Shown piece after piece: positions 18,148-26,637 of a DNA stretch of 64,000 nucleotides (the stretch's first letter is position 1; every line of letters begins with the position of its first letter). The stretch covers positions 1-64,000 of the forward strand of contig CASFPZ010000006.1 in the NCBI GenBank assembly GCA_949296365.1, in the 5' to 3' direction. The notes under the pieces are model-generated. The model worked only from the letters and a program-made list of their open reading frames with translations, did no database searches and had not been told where the DNA came from. This DNA comes from an uncultured Akkermansia sp. Its GTDB lineage: Bacteria > Verrucomicrobiota > Verrucomicrobiia > Verrucomicrobiales > Akkermansiaceae. Made by a program: the position numbers and the translations under genes.

Positions 18148-18927
18148 ATGAATAATTATCAGACACTTGAAGATTCATCATCCGATGTCATTGACAAAGC
18201 GCTAGCTATGGTTGGTCTTAGTCGTCAAGATCTACCAACCACACCTTCTCTTCAGCATAAATTTCTGGTTCAGCGACTACACCTCGACGCGCATTCCTGC
18301 ATTAACCTGCCCACAACTATTGCTATGCAACCATTGCCAGATGGGCTTTCAAGACATACCTATCCTTTTTATACGACTTCTCTTAATATCTGGACACTTC
18401 AGACGCATGAAGGTCTCATCGCCATTGATACGGGTTGTTCTCCCGAACAACTCAACGCTAGCGTTGGAGAACAAACTCCGCAAGCTATCCTCATCACCCA
18501 CCTACACCACGATCACATTGGCGGGTTAAAGGCTTTTCCAGAAGTTCCTATATGGAGACCTCCAGCAGTGTCTCCCCGTTCACCACAACTCACTATAGCC
18601 GGTTTAACCTGGCAAATTTTCGATCTTGGGGGGCATACGCCGGAAGGTATTGGGTGGCATACGATTTGGCAAGGGCAATCACTCTTCTTTTCAGGAGACT
18701 CCATTTTCGCCGGTTCTATCGGCAAATGCCCAGCCAACAGGGCTTCACAATACAAGAGCAATATTCTACACGTTTTGAAAAGCCTGCCAGATAACACTAT
18801 CATTTGCCCAGGACATGGCCCAGCCACGACAATTATCGACGAATGGAAACGCAATCCCTTTTTTTCACTTGACGTACCCTCAAAAATTGCCACAGGGAAC
18901 CTTGATCATGATTCTCAATTCAATTGA
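18148..18927 (+). CDS. Metallo-beta-lactamase-fold hydrolase
   Basis: 259 aa with the signature HxHxDH as THLHHDHIGG (about residues 116-125), a downstream GHTPEG (about 163-168; metal His), FFSGDSIFAGSIGK (bridging Asp) and CPGHGP (last metal His). This complete glyoxalase II-like set supports a dinuclear metal hydrolase in the cytosol. The N-terminal 85 residues are specific to this protein. Its stop overlaps the start of the next gene (TTGA), so the two are coupled and probably act in one pathway. The substrate is unknown; thioester, lactone or phosphodiester are all possible in this fold. Confidence 0.85.
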   Translation: MNNYQTLEDSSSDVIDKALAMVGLSRQDLPTTPSLQHKFLVQRLHLDAHSCINLPTTIAMQPLPDGLSRHTYPFYTTSLNIWTLQTHEGLIAIDTGCSPEQLNASVGEQTPQAILITHLHHDHIGGLKAFPEVPIWRPPAVSPRSPQLTIAGLTWQIFDLGGHTPEGIGWHTIWQGQSLFFSGDSIFAGSIGKCPANRASQYKSNILHVLKSLPDNTIICPGHGPATTIIDEWKRNPFFSLDVPSKIATGNLDHDSQFN

Positions 18928-20072
18928 CAAATTTTCTCAAGCAAGTTGAACTATCACCTGTGAACGACATTCCCGTCAAACCGGAAGATCCCATCAACAC
19001 AGCCATTCTATCTGTTGCAGAAGACCAGTTAAACGGTTTTCATCAACACCCTTTTCATGATATTTCCCGACAAACAGGTATCCCGATCGGAACAGTACTA
19101 GAACGATTGAAAGCCATGAAACAAGCAGGCGTGATTCGTCGCCTGCGCCAAACGCTCAAAGCAACCAATCTCGCCCAAGGGGCTCTCGTTGCCTGGAACG
19201 TTTCTTCTCAGTATCTTGACTCTGCCTTTGAGTGGTTGAAAGCGCACGATCCCTTCACCGGGCATATCGTCATTCGGACGACAGATGGCCATGTCCCCGG
19301 CAATCAGTATCAACTATGGACAACCCTTAAAGTTCCCGCCGGACTCAATACTTTGGACGGACATTGCCAAGTCCTGGCGCCACGCATTAACGCGCAAGGC
19401 TACGTATTGCTCCCTCCCAAAGGCATTTTTTCGTTAGGAGTTGGTCATATCAGACGTCGCGGACTACGCCCCGGAGATCGCACTTCCCAACCAGCCAGCA
19501 TGGACATCCCCGTTCAAACAACACCTTTGACCCCGCTAGAATGGTCTGTTCTAAAAGCATTAAAAGAAGAACTAATCGATGAAGAATTGGTAGAAGAACC
19601 TTGGCAAGCTCGAGCCGACTCGTTGGATCTATCCCTTGAAAGCTTTTGTCAACAAGCTCATATCCTGGAAAAGAAAGGAGTCATAGGACGTTTTGCCGCC
19701 TTTCTGGAACACTCGGGAAATCCGATTAATCACACTCCCGTCAGCCAATTCAATGGTTTATTCCACTGGGCCGTTCCACCCGGTATGGAAATCCGAGCAG
19801 GAGCTGAATGTGGACGTCATATTTGCATGACCCATTGCTATTGGAGGAGTGGCGGTGAACCTTTTGGAGGCGCCCAAATCATGGGAGTCGTCCATGGCCA
19901 AACCAAAAACACCGTTTTAGCCCACAAAGCCGCCATCGACCAACACCTCGTCAGTTGCGGCATTCCTGTTCTCCACACAACTGTTTTTTGGAGCCTCAAA
20001 TCTGAAATCAGGCCTTCAGAAATCTCACCAGAAATCTACAGCAAATGGCTCAATCAAATAACTTCATTTTGA
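18924..20072 (+). CDS. Fused AhbA-AhbB/NirDL-like protein (siroheme decarboxylase or Lrp/AsnC-type family)
   Basis: 382 aa made of two related units, each an AsnC-type winged helix plus a ferredoxin-like domain. Unit 1: winged helix at about 22-75 (ISRQTGIPIGTVLERLKAMK), with GHIVIRT where siroheme decarboxylases have SHNYER. Unit 2: winged helix at about 205-255 and MTHCYWRSGGEPFGG (about 297-311), close to the family's SHCYxRP motif, followed by MGVVHG. AhbA/AhbB (NirD/L/G/H) decarboxylate siroheme to didecarboxysiroheme, for heme d1 or alternative heme synthesis, usually as two separate ~150-190-aa chains. The first unit has lost the Tyr, so only the second may keep catalytic residues. The start is a TTG overlapping the previous TGA; a GTG at 18960 is the alternative. 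No other heme genes are in view. Confidence 0.7.
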   Translation: MTNFLKQVELSPVNDIPVKPEDPINTAILSVAEDQLNGFHQHPFHDISRQTGIPIGTVLERLKAMKQAGVIRRLRQTLKATNLAQGALVAWNVSSQYLDSAFEWLKAHDPFTGHIVIRTTDGHVPGNQYQLWTTLKVPAGLNTLDGHCQVLAPRINAQGYVLLPPKGIFSLGVGHIRRRGLRPGDRTSQPASMDIPVQTTPLTPLEWSVLKALKEELIDEELVEEPWQARADSLDLSLESFCQQAHILEKKGVIGRFAAFLEHSGNPINHTPVSQFNGLFHWAVPPGMEIRAGAECGRHICMTHCYWRSGGEPFGGAQIMGVVHGQTKNTVLAHKAAIDQHLVSCGIPVLHTTVFWSLKSEIRPSEISPEIYSKWLNQITSF

Positions 20073-20188
20073 CAGTTTTGAACACTACTCCTATCAGGGA
20101 CAGGAGCAATTTTCTGCTTCCCTGAAACCCTTTTTCATTTCTAAAGTCGGCCAACCTTTTCTTTCCTCCCCTATCGTTTTAATAACAA

Positions 20189-20222
20189 GATCCCTGTTCC
20201 TAGTTGATTAGGAACAGGGATC
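20189..20222. terminator. Perfect palindromic stem-loop between convergent genes
   Basis: A 14-bp perfect stem (20189-20202 with 20209-20222) and a 6-nt loop. On the minus strand it is followed by TTGTTATTAAAACG, so it probably ends the exb/TPR operon and possibly also the AhbAB-like unit. Confidence 0.7.
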
Positions 20223-20261
20223 CATCGTATGAAACAAATTGCCCGATGTGAAGTTTCGAAA

Positions 20262-21263
20262 TTATTTGTCTAAGGGGCCGCCAGGTCCCGGCTTAGGTGT
20301 CGGTTTAGGTTTAGGTGTCGGTTCCGCTTTACGTTCCGGTACGATATAATACTTCATGAACGCCTCGTATTTGTCATCCAACTTGATTGAGGGGAACAAA
20401 ATATTCTTATGAAGGAATACGTAAGCGGCAGCGTCTTTGAGGGCTTGCGGCATTTTGGCTCCCGCCTTAGGATTCTCTTTCATATATTTGACGACTTGAG
20501 GATCCTTACCCAGCAGATCGACCGAACGCAGGATAGCATCGGAAGACAGAGGAGAATAGGCGCCATGCTCGCAAACGACGGCCATAGCTAATTCCTGCAA
20601 GGCTTCTTCGTTTTTCCCCAATCCAGCCTGAGCAAGGCCACGAGCGTAGGAAATGCGAGCAAGATCTTTCAAGCTCCACCTACTCTTTACCTTTAGCAAT
20701 TTATCAGTATCAGCCACAATACCCTTCCAATCCTTAACGCCGATCTTGGCCATCGGGGCTAATGCATCCAGAGAGGCATCGATATCGGCAGGAAGAGCCA
20801 CCTGTTTTGGGAAATTTTTGTACAAATCAGCCACAGCGTTCCAATCAGCCAATGCAACAGCGCATTCCAACTCGTGGAAGGCAGCACGTTGCACATAGTT
20901 ATCCGGAACCGCCGCAAGCGCTTTGTATTTCGCCTTAAATGCAGCAAAACTAGCCCGAGCCTCACGCATTTTGTTATTCTGCATCAATTCCTGAGCCTGC
21001 AGATATTCACCAGGTTCCATCATATAGAACGTCGTGAATCTGCTGTAAGGCAATTGTTGGGCATCAACTTGCACTTGATTCATCTTATACAGAATAGCGT
21101 TGCGATTACCGCCCACCACATAAATATCGATAATACCACCTCTCGGCAAATCCGAAGAACTGGCTTTAACCCGAAGATAGGGTTGTCCTTGCTGAGCTTG
21201 ACCAACATCAAGCCCCATTACTGCGGCTAAGGCAGCTGTCAAAAATAGAGGGAAATGTTTCAT
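20262..21263 (-). CDS. Exported helical-repeat (TPR-like) protein, last gene of the exb operon
   Basis: 333 aa from the chosen ATG. A clear signal peptide (MKHFPLFLTAALAAVMGL to about QAQQG) precedes a short beta segment (YLRVKASSSDLPRGGIIDIY) and TPR-like helices (about 80-260; YARGLAQAGLGKNEEALQEL). The C-terminus is a Pro/Lys tail (TPKPKPTPKPGPGGPLDK) typical of periplasmic spacers or wall-contacting tails. The start at 21263 has AAAGGA ten bases upstream; a GTG at 21287 is in frame but lies before this Shine-Dalgarno. It follows the 1038-aa TPR gene by about 30 nt. Likely a periplasmic partner of that protein. No enzymatic motif seen. Confidence 0.75.
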   Translation of the reverse strand: MKHFPLFLTAALAAVMGLDVGQAQQGQPYLRVKASSSDLPRGGIIDIYVVGGNRNAILYKMNQVQVDAQQLPYSRFTTFYMMEPGEYLQAQELMQNNKMREARASFAAFKAKYKALAAVPDNYVQRAAFHELECAVALADWNAVADLYKNFPKQVALPADIDASLDALAPMAKIGVKDWKGIVADTDKLLKVKSRWSLKDLARISYARGLAQAGLGKNEEALQELAMAVVCEHGAYSPLSSDAILRSVDLLGKDPQVVKYMKENPKAGAKMPQALKDAAAYVFLHKNILFPSIKLDDKYEAFMKYYIVPERKAEPTPKPKPTPKPGPGGPLDK

Positions 21264-21292
21264 TGGCTTAAAATCCTTTCTTTTCACAATAT

Positions 21293-24200
21293 TTATTTAC
21301 CCTGCGATTCGCGAATAGCGGCCCTGCGAGCTTCAAGGTCCCTATGTTCTTCCATGACAGACGAATCTTTGCCATATCGCTCAGTAAGTTCCGAAACCCG
21401 TCTCCACTTGCTTCGCTCTTCAACAGTCATTTTTTGGAAAATGGGTTTTGTCACTTTAATATAACTTTCACCCTGAGTCCATGCAAGATAGCGATCAGAG
21501 TTTACCTCAAAGCCTTTGCGTGGGTTATTCCTCTGCCAAAAGGCTTTCATCAATTCTTCCATACCAGGAGCCGACCATTTGATATTACCTTTGTAATTGT
21601 TATTCAAATTGAGGAAAGCGGCAATAGCCTCATTCCACTTTTGCATTTTAGCATAGGCAACACCTTGATTATAAAGCATTTCTGGACGATATTTATTGTA
21701 ATTCTTAACATCCAGATATCGTTTAGCTTCTTCGGCAACTTTCGCATAATCCTTTTTATTCATCTGGAACAGCACCAAATACCTTTGGCCGTCTTCCATA
21801 GCCTTGCGGTCAGGATTTTTCTTTGCCCGTTCAGCAATCAATTCTTCGTTCATGACCTTGATCGCCTCGCTAATTTTAGCATTGTCGCCACTATTGCCCA
21901 TAGCGATTGCTTTGCCCAACTTAGCTTCGCGCACGTAATCTTTATTACGTTTCAGGATTTCATCGTAATAGGGTAAGGCTTCAAGAGGATGAGCTGAAAC
22001 ACGGAGATAATCTCCCAATTGCTTCAAGGTATACGACGTCAAATCCGCCGGTTTGTATTCCTCACGCAATTCACGGAAGAAAGCGCTAATCGTCCCTTCG
22101 AGTTTAGCCTTGGCTTCACCCTGTTCGGGTTTTAGGGCTTCCAATTCTTTCTGGTAAACACCGATGACGGCGATGCGCAACATAGTCTTCAATTCGATGT
22201 CTTTATCGCCTACACCAGGGAAATTGTAGAAGTGTTCTCTGACTTGGTCAGGAGTCAATTCTTGTCCCATTGCTCGGTGTACATCCAAATAGAATTTCGT
22301 GTAACTGCCGATAGCTTCTTCAACACGACGATTTTGAGGGGTCAGTTTTCCTTCACGTACAATAATTTCAGCCAATTTTTTCCGGGTTTCCTCGAAAGCT
22401 TGTTTGTTTTTGCCGTTTTTGTATAAACTGACGCCTGCTACAGCCGTTTGGCAAGCGAACGGGTTTTTGTCAGAATCGCATTCCTTCCAGAACAAGTCAT
22501 AGTACTCGCGAGCCTTTTTAGGATCACGATTGGAGCCTTCTGCCGCATAATTGGCAATGAGGTTATAAGCAGCTTCTGACATGCAGCGCTTATTATCAAG
22601 CTTTTGGGCAGCCTCGTAACTGCGAACATAGCAATCGTTTGCTTCCTTAAACTTACCCGAAACCGTCGACAGAATATTAGCCTTCAACAACAAAGCCAAC
22701 GGATAGACTTTAGAATCTGGAAGTTCCTTGATAATTGATTCACAGTCTTTCAGCGCCAACTGATCCTTGTCTTTGTCCTTCATTTGCAAATTGTTGAAAG
22801 CACGTTCATACAACACATTGGCAATATAGGGATTATCTGTATAAGAAGGATAGGTTTGGATGTAGGCGCTATCAGCCTTCACCGCCTCTTCCCAACGCCC
22901 TAGCGAAGTCAATGCCGAGCCCAAGAAGAACATGACAGTCTGTGTATACGAAGACTTAGGATACTTTTTAATAAAATCCTGAAGCAACGGGACTGCTTCC
23001 TTGAACCTTTTCAACTGAACCAATGCTGCCGGTTCGCAATAACTAGCTAAAATATAGAAATTGCCAGTCGGTTCATTTTTATTGAGATCTTTTACCTTGC
23101 GGGCTTGCACAACAACTTCTTCATACTTACCTTCTTTCAACATCTTTTCCAAAGACATCGTATTGAGAAGAGGAGCATAGGCCGATTTTGGGAAATCCTT
23201 AATATGCAACTCAACAAGTTCGGAAGCCTTTGCCATATCCCCCAATGTCCAGGTAGTCATGGCCAATTGATACAAATTCGTTTCCCGATCTTTCAGGGTT
23301 GAATAACGATCTTCAAGCAAGCGATACACCGCATTGGATAAACGGATAGAGCCATAACTTTGAGTAATGTTAGCAACCCCTTTTAAAGCATACGCATCAA
23401 GAATAGATTGTTCTTTCTCAAATTTTTGATAAATTTTTCCCCATTCGGTAGCTTGTTTAAGATCGTAAATTGACATAGTATCACGAAAGCCACCAAATCT
23501 CTTAAAGGGAGCAACACGCTTGTTAATCTCAGCGATTTCTCCTTTGACGTCTGAAATGTTGGGAACAAAGCCATACAATTGATACGCTAATTGAGCATAG
23601 CCTTGGGCCAATTTGTCATTACCCTCCTCTTGAGCCTCCCCCATCATGACAGTCGTATCAGCTGCTAATTTCACCAACTGCGCACCGTAAGGAGCCATAC
23701 GATACGCCCCCATATTGAGAACAGATGGGTGATCCTTAAAGAACTTAGCAACCGGCTGAGGTTTCTGTTGATCCAACGCCGCCCGGACCATCGTCACACA
23801 GGCAACCACCAACGATTCATCCGGAATTCTTTGTCCTTTGTAACGGTTCAGCACGCATTTGGTAACAGCATCAATGCCTTTTTCAAAATCAGGTTTAGAC
23901 CCTAGGAAATAGCATTGCGCCATCACGCTATACACTTCACCAACGTTAATACGAGCTTCCTTGCCTCTATCGCGTCTTTCATTCAAAAATTTACCTAACG
24001 TCTTTAACGCGTCGTCGTATTTTTTCATACCCACCTCGCACTGCCCTTTCATATAGAGGGACATGCGGAGAAATTCATTCTTTTCACCGGGGAATTTGGT
24101 ATAGCAGTCTTGGAATGCCTGGCTAGCCTTTTCGAACTCCTTCATTTGCATCAAGCAGATACCCTTTTGGTAATAGAACCAACCGAAGGTATCGCCAAAC

Positions 24201-24409
24201 CCGAGGTCCTTAGCGCGAGGGCCCCAGGTTTCCAAACATTTATCGATCGTCTCGACAGCAGCAGACCATTGCTTTTGCTTCATGGCCTCAATGGCTTGTT
24301 TCTGGAATCCAGGAGGGCCGCCTTGAGCAGCTAGTGGTTCCACCATCGACATGCCCATCAATGCAAGAGCAAGAACAGAAAAAGCGGAAACATGTTTCGG
24401 TTTCATCAT
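21293..24409 (-). CDS. Large exported tetratricopeptide-repeat protein
   Basis: 1038 aa with a signal peptide (MMKPKHVSAFSVLALALMGM to about PLAAQGG) and TPR-type helix pairs along nearly the whole chain, for example AIEAMKQKQWSAAVETIDKC, FEKASQAFQDCYTKFPG, YDDALKTLGKFLNERRD, WEEAVKADSAYIQTYPS and WNEAIAAFLNLNNNYKG. Such periplasmic TPR solenoids act as scaffolds for protein or polysaccharide complexes. It sits directly behind an ExbB-ExbD-ExbD motor, so it may couple proton-motive-force-driven conformational change to an outer-membrane or cell-wall task, in the way TolA/Pal or YbgF do in the Tol system; that link is inference from operon structure. Two large stem-loops in the 246-nt gap before it could set its level relative to the motor genes. 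Confidence 0.8.
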   Translation of the reverse strand: MMKPKHVSAFSVLALALMGMSMVEPLAAQGGPPGFQKQAIEAMKQKQWSAAVETIDKCLETWGPRAKDLGFGDTFGWFYYQKGICLMQMKEFEKASQAFQDCYTKFPGEKNEFLRMSLYMKGQCEVGMKKYDDALKTLGKFLNERRDRGKEARINVGEVYSVMAQCYFLGSKPDFEKGIDAVTKCVLNRYKGQRIPDESLVVACVTMVRAALDQQKPQPVAKFFKDHPSVLNMGAYRMAPYGAQLVKLAADTTVMMGEAQEEGNDKLAQGYAQLAYQLYGFVPNISDVKGEIAEINKRVAPFKRFGGFRDTMSIYDLKQATEWGKIYQKFEKEQSILDAYALKGVANITQSYGSIRLSNAVYRLLEDRYSTLKDRETNLYQLAMTTWTLGDMAKASELVELHIKDFPKSAYAPLLNTMSLEKMLKEGKYEEVVVQARKVKDLNKNEPTGNFYILASYCEPAALVQLKRFKEAVPLLQDFIKKYPKSSYTQTVMFFLGSALTSLGRWEEAVKADSAYIQTYPSYTDNPYIANVLYERAFNNLQMKDKDKDQLALKDCESIIKELPDSKVYPLALLLKANILSTVSGKFKEANDCYVRSYEAAQKLDNKRCMSEAAYNLIANYAAEGSNRDPKKAREYYDLFWKECDSDKNPFACQTAVAGVSLYKNGKNKQAFEETRKKLAEIIVREGKLTPQNRRVEEAIGSYTKFYLDVHRAMGQELTPDQVREHFYNFPGVGDKDIELKTMLRIAVIGVYQKELEALKPEQGEAKAKLEGTISAFFRELREEYKPADLTSYTLKQLGDYLRVSAHPLEALPYYDEILKRNKDYVREAKLGKAIAMGNSGDNAKISEAIKVMNEELIAERAKKNPDRKAMEDGQRYLVLFQMNKKDYAKVAEEAKRYLDVKNYNKYRPEMLYNQGVAYAKMQKWNEAIAAFLNLNNNYKGNIKWSAPGMEELMKAFWQRNNPRKGFEVNSDRYLAWTQGESYIKVTKPIFQKMTVEERSKWRRVSELTERYGKDSSVMEEHRDLEARRAAIRESQGK

Positions 24410-24458
24410 AGTTATTTGTAGATATTATTATGATTAAAAAAAGCATGAAAACGTTCAA

Positions 24459-24493
24459 AACCTTTCGCTTAAAATAGATTTAGGCGAAAGGTT
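24459..24493 (-). other. Intercistronic stem-loop 2 (before the TPR gene)
   Basis: 15-bp stem (24459-24473 with 24479-24493, one G-T wobble), 5-nt loop. On the minus strand the following bases are only moderately T-rich (TTGAACGTTTTC, then T7 further on), so partial termination or mRNA processing are both possible. Confidence 0.55.
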
Positions 24494-24578
24494 CGATATC
24501 TGGCACGGAGCGGATCTGGGCTGAACATACCTATTCACCTTCATGTCGAGAGGGGGAGCCGAGCGATCCAGTTCTCCT

Positions 24579-24625
24579 GTCTGGGAAAAGATTTTCAGGG
24601 AATTAGCACAATCTTTTTCCCAGAC
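24579..24625 (-). other. Intercistronic stem-loop 1 (after the second exbD)
   Basis: 15-bp stem with a single-base bulge (24579-24593 with 24610-24625), located 31 nt behind the exbD stop codon and lacking a T-tract on the minus strand. It resembles an RNA 3'-end stabiliser or processing site rather than a terminator. Confidence 0.55.
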
Positions 24626-24655
24626 TCTCATGAGTTAAATACGATAGACGATTAA

Positions 24656-25123
24656 TTATTGATCTTCCGGAACGTTCGTCAAGGCAACAGATTTGATATC
24701 TGCCCTTGAAAGAGCGTTGAGGACGTCAACAACGCGCTGGTGTTTTGCGCCATTTTCTACGTAAAGCTGAACGACAGGTTTAGAACCGATTGCTTCGGCA
24801 GCCTGTCTGAGGTTGTTGAGGTTTTCTACCAGCGAAGGCAATTCGTGGTTTCCAGGATCACTGTCGATAGTAACCTGAGAATCCTGTTTACCCCAGTAGA
24901 TTACACCGTTGTTATCGACACGGATCAAGCCAGGTTCAATAGCATTATTCGAACTTGAGCTTGGAGCTTGACCGGGCATACTCATATCGAGTTTGCGTTC
25001 TTGGACGATAGAGGTTGCGACAATGAAGTAAATCAACAAAAGGAAACAACAGTCAATCAACGATGAAATATCCATTGACGGATCTGCATCGTCCTCAAAT
25101 TCCATTCTTTTATGTCTAGCCAT
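24656..25123 (-). CDS. exbD: ExbD/TolR-family biopolymer transport protein (second copy)
   Basis: 155 aa: cytosolic N-terminus, one membrane helix (about 21-42; DISSLIDCCFLLLIYFIV, containing the proton-path Asp of the family in SSLIDC), then a periplasmic TolR-like domain ending in RVVDVLNALSRADIKSVAL. It forms a proton-driven stator with ExbB. The two ExbD copies differ in sequence and may form heteromeric stators. It starts 24 nt after the stop of the first exbD. A GAAG sequence just before the ATG is a possible weak ribosome site. Confidence 0.9.
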   Translation of the reverse strand: MARHKRMEFEDDADPSMDISSLIDCCFLLLIYFIVATSIVQERKLDMSMPGQAPSSSSNNAIEPGLIRVDNNGVIYWGKQDSQVTIDSDPGNHELPSLVENLNNLRQAAEAIGSKPVVQLYVENGAKHQRVVDVLNALSRADIKSVALTNVPEDQ

Positions 25124-25147
25124 CTTCTAAAATTCGAGTTAATTGGG

Positions 25148-25624
25148 TTAAGATCCTTTTGTAGGTACTACGCCAAAGACAATGTCGGAGATTCCCTCCA
25201 TTCCGGCGACCTTGATAATTGTGCGCGAATTTTTGAAAAGAGATACTTTATCGCCGCGGAGATAAATTCGGAGATGGTAATCTTCTTTTTTAAATTGTTC
25301 AGCCTTATTGTGAATATACTCGCGAATATCGTCTTCTGTAGCAAGCGGTTTTGGGGTATCATCTCCCCACATAACATCGGCAGGGAATCCTTTGGGACGT
25401 TGTTCGCCGTAAACATTAACGACAATACACCCGTTTGCCGATTTCAGTTCGCCTGAATTAGACGCTACAGGCATAGAAATGTTTTTGTCTCGCTTGACAG
25501 TAATAGCCGTTGCATTCACAACAAAGAAGATAAGGAGAAGGAACACCATATCGATCATGGGAGACATATCGATCGAGGCATCCTCTTCAGGTGGAGCTAA
25601 TTGTCCTTTCAGTTTACTGCTCAT
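25148..25624 (-). CDS. exbD: ExbD/TolR-family biopolymer transport protein (first copy)
   Basis: 158 aa with the classic N-terminus: acidic lead (PPEEDASIDMSPMIDMVFLL) with the helix-borne Asp in SPMIDMVFLLLIFFVV, and a periplasmic domain (about 45-155). Works with ExbB as an inner-membrane proton channel that energises a periplasmic or outer-membrane partner. Lies 112 nt downstream of exbB and 24 nt upstream of the second exbD. Confidence 0.93.
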   Translation of the reverse strand: MSSKLKGQLAPPEEDASIDMSPMIDMVFLLLIFFVVNATAITVKRDKNISMPVASNSGELKSANGCIVVNVYGEQRPKGFPADVMWGDDTPKPLATEDDIREYIHNKAEQFKKEDYHLRIYLRGDKVSLFKNSRTIIKVAGMEGISDIVFGVVPTKGS

Positions 25625-25736
25625 AGAAAGATCTTCTTGATATTAGAGGAATTTCATTCCGATCATTTTCCCTTCTGGCAGGGAGGAAGAGTTCCATTGA
25701 CCAGAAGGGAGGTAGAATCCATCAAGGGGAGATGCA

Positions 25737-26531
25737 TTAAGCAAGCCCTTCAGGAATGCGAGCAAGCTGAGCTTCAGCATTCACGACGTTAATTGAGGTA
25801 TTCACCATTTCTTGAACAATACCCACGCATTCAGCGACGTTGGCATTAGCGACACCTTTTTGGAAGAAGAAGAATGGCGTTGCGATAATAGCATTAATCA
25901 ACCCCCAGAACGTCGTCAACAGAGCAACCGAGATAGATCCAGCCAACTGAGTTGGGTCAGCCTGCCCGGTAGCAGCCAACACAGCGAAAGCTTCAACCAT
26001 GCCCTGCACCGTACCGAACAATCCCAACATTGGAGAAATCTGAGCGCAAAGAGAAAGCATATTGATCCACTTAAAAATCGTACGGCTTTCATTAGTTGTG
26101 AAATCGGCGACAGCATCTTCTACAGCGTCGCGACCGAGGTCTTCTGGACGAGTTGCATCGACATTGGGAAGCGCGTAGGCGACCAATCGGCCCAGATAAG
26201 TGGGGCTACCAGCGGCAACTTCAATAGCGGAACGCACGCGGCATTCTTGCATCAGTTGAAGAAGCGTTGTTTTCAGATCTTCTGGGCAGAATTTATCTTT
26301 ACGAAGGGAAATGACATTGAACACCACCAGATAGATGATCAGGAAAAGGACCAGGATAATAGGGATCATTGTCCAACCGCCATCGATAATCCACTTATCC
26401 AACATGGTTTTATCTTGCGTTGCAGTAGTTGATTCTGCCGCGTCTTGTGCAAATGCCGACATGGAAAGAGATGCAATAGCTACTGCTGAAAATGCGGTAA
26501 TACGGTAACCCAGCGAAAGGAGGCGCTTCAT
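25737..26531 (-). CDS. exbB: MotA/TolQ/ExbB proton channel family protein
   Basis: 264 aa. An extra N-terminal signal-like helix (to about SMSAFAQ) precedes the three family membrane helices: about 48-72 (GGWTMIPIILVLFLIIYLVV), about 145-170 (LCAQISPMLGLFGTVQGMVE) and about 185-215 (SISVALLTTFWGLINAIIAT). The GLFGTV and LLTTFWGLINA motifs are diagnostic of the proton channel. First gene of the operon exbB-exbD-exbD-TPR-TPR. No TonB gene lies next to it, so the energised partner may be the TPR proteins or a TonB elsewhere. The leader is about 30 nt from a good -10 box with no Shine-Dalgarno. Confidence 0.93.
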   Translation of the reverse strand: MKRLLSLGYRITAFSAVAIASLSMSAFAQDAAESTTATQDKTMLDKWIIDGGWTMIPIILVLFLIIYLVVFNVISLRKDKFCPEDLKTTLLQLMQECRVRSAIEVAAGSPTYLGRLVAYALPNVDATRPEDLGRDAVEDAVADFTTNESRTIFKWINMLSLCAQISPMLGLFGTVQGMVEAFAVLAATGQADPTQLAGSISVALLTTFWGLINAIIATPFFFFQKGVANANVAECVGIVQEMVNTSINVVNAEAQLARIPEGLA

Positions 26532-26568
26532 AGTAAATAGTATTGTTTATTCAAAAAGATAGATGACT

Positions 26569-26595
26569 ATTATACTTTTTCCCTCAACGACGCAA
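26569..26595 (-). promoter_or_regulatory. Promoter of the exb operon
   Basis: On the minus strand a perfect TATAAT (26569-26574) lies 15 bp downstream of TTGCGT (26590-26595). It falls between the end of nth and exbB, giving the operon its own start. Confidence 0.55.
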
Positions 26596-26637
26596 GCACG
26601 GAATCCACAATCTTTCAAATTATGTCACGAACCCTTT

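Noticed and set aside
20189-20222. Perfect 14-bp inverted repeat as an insertion-sequence end or integration site
   Set aside because: It is a single compact stem-loop between convergent genes with no transposase or target duplication; a terminator explains it.
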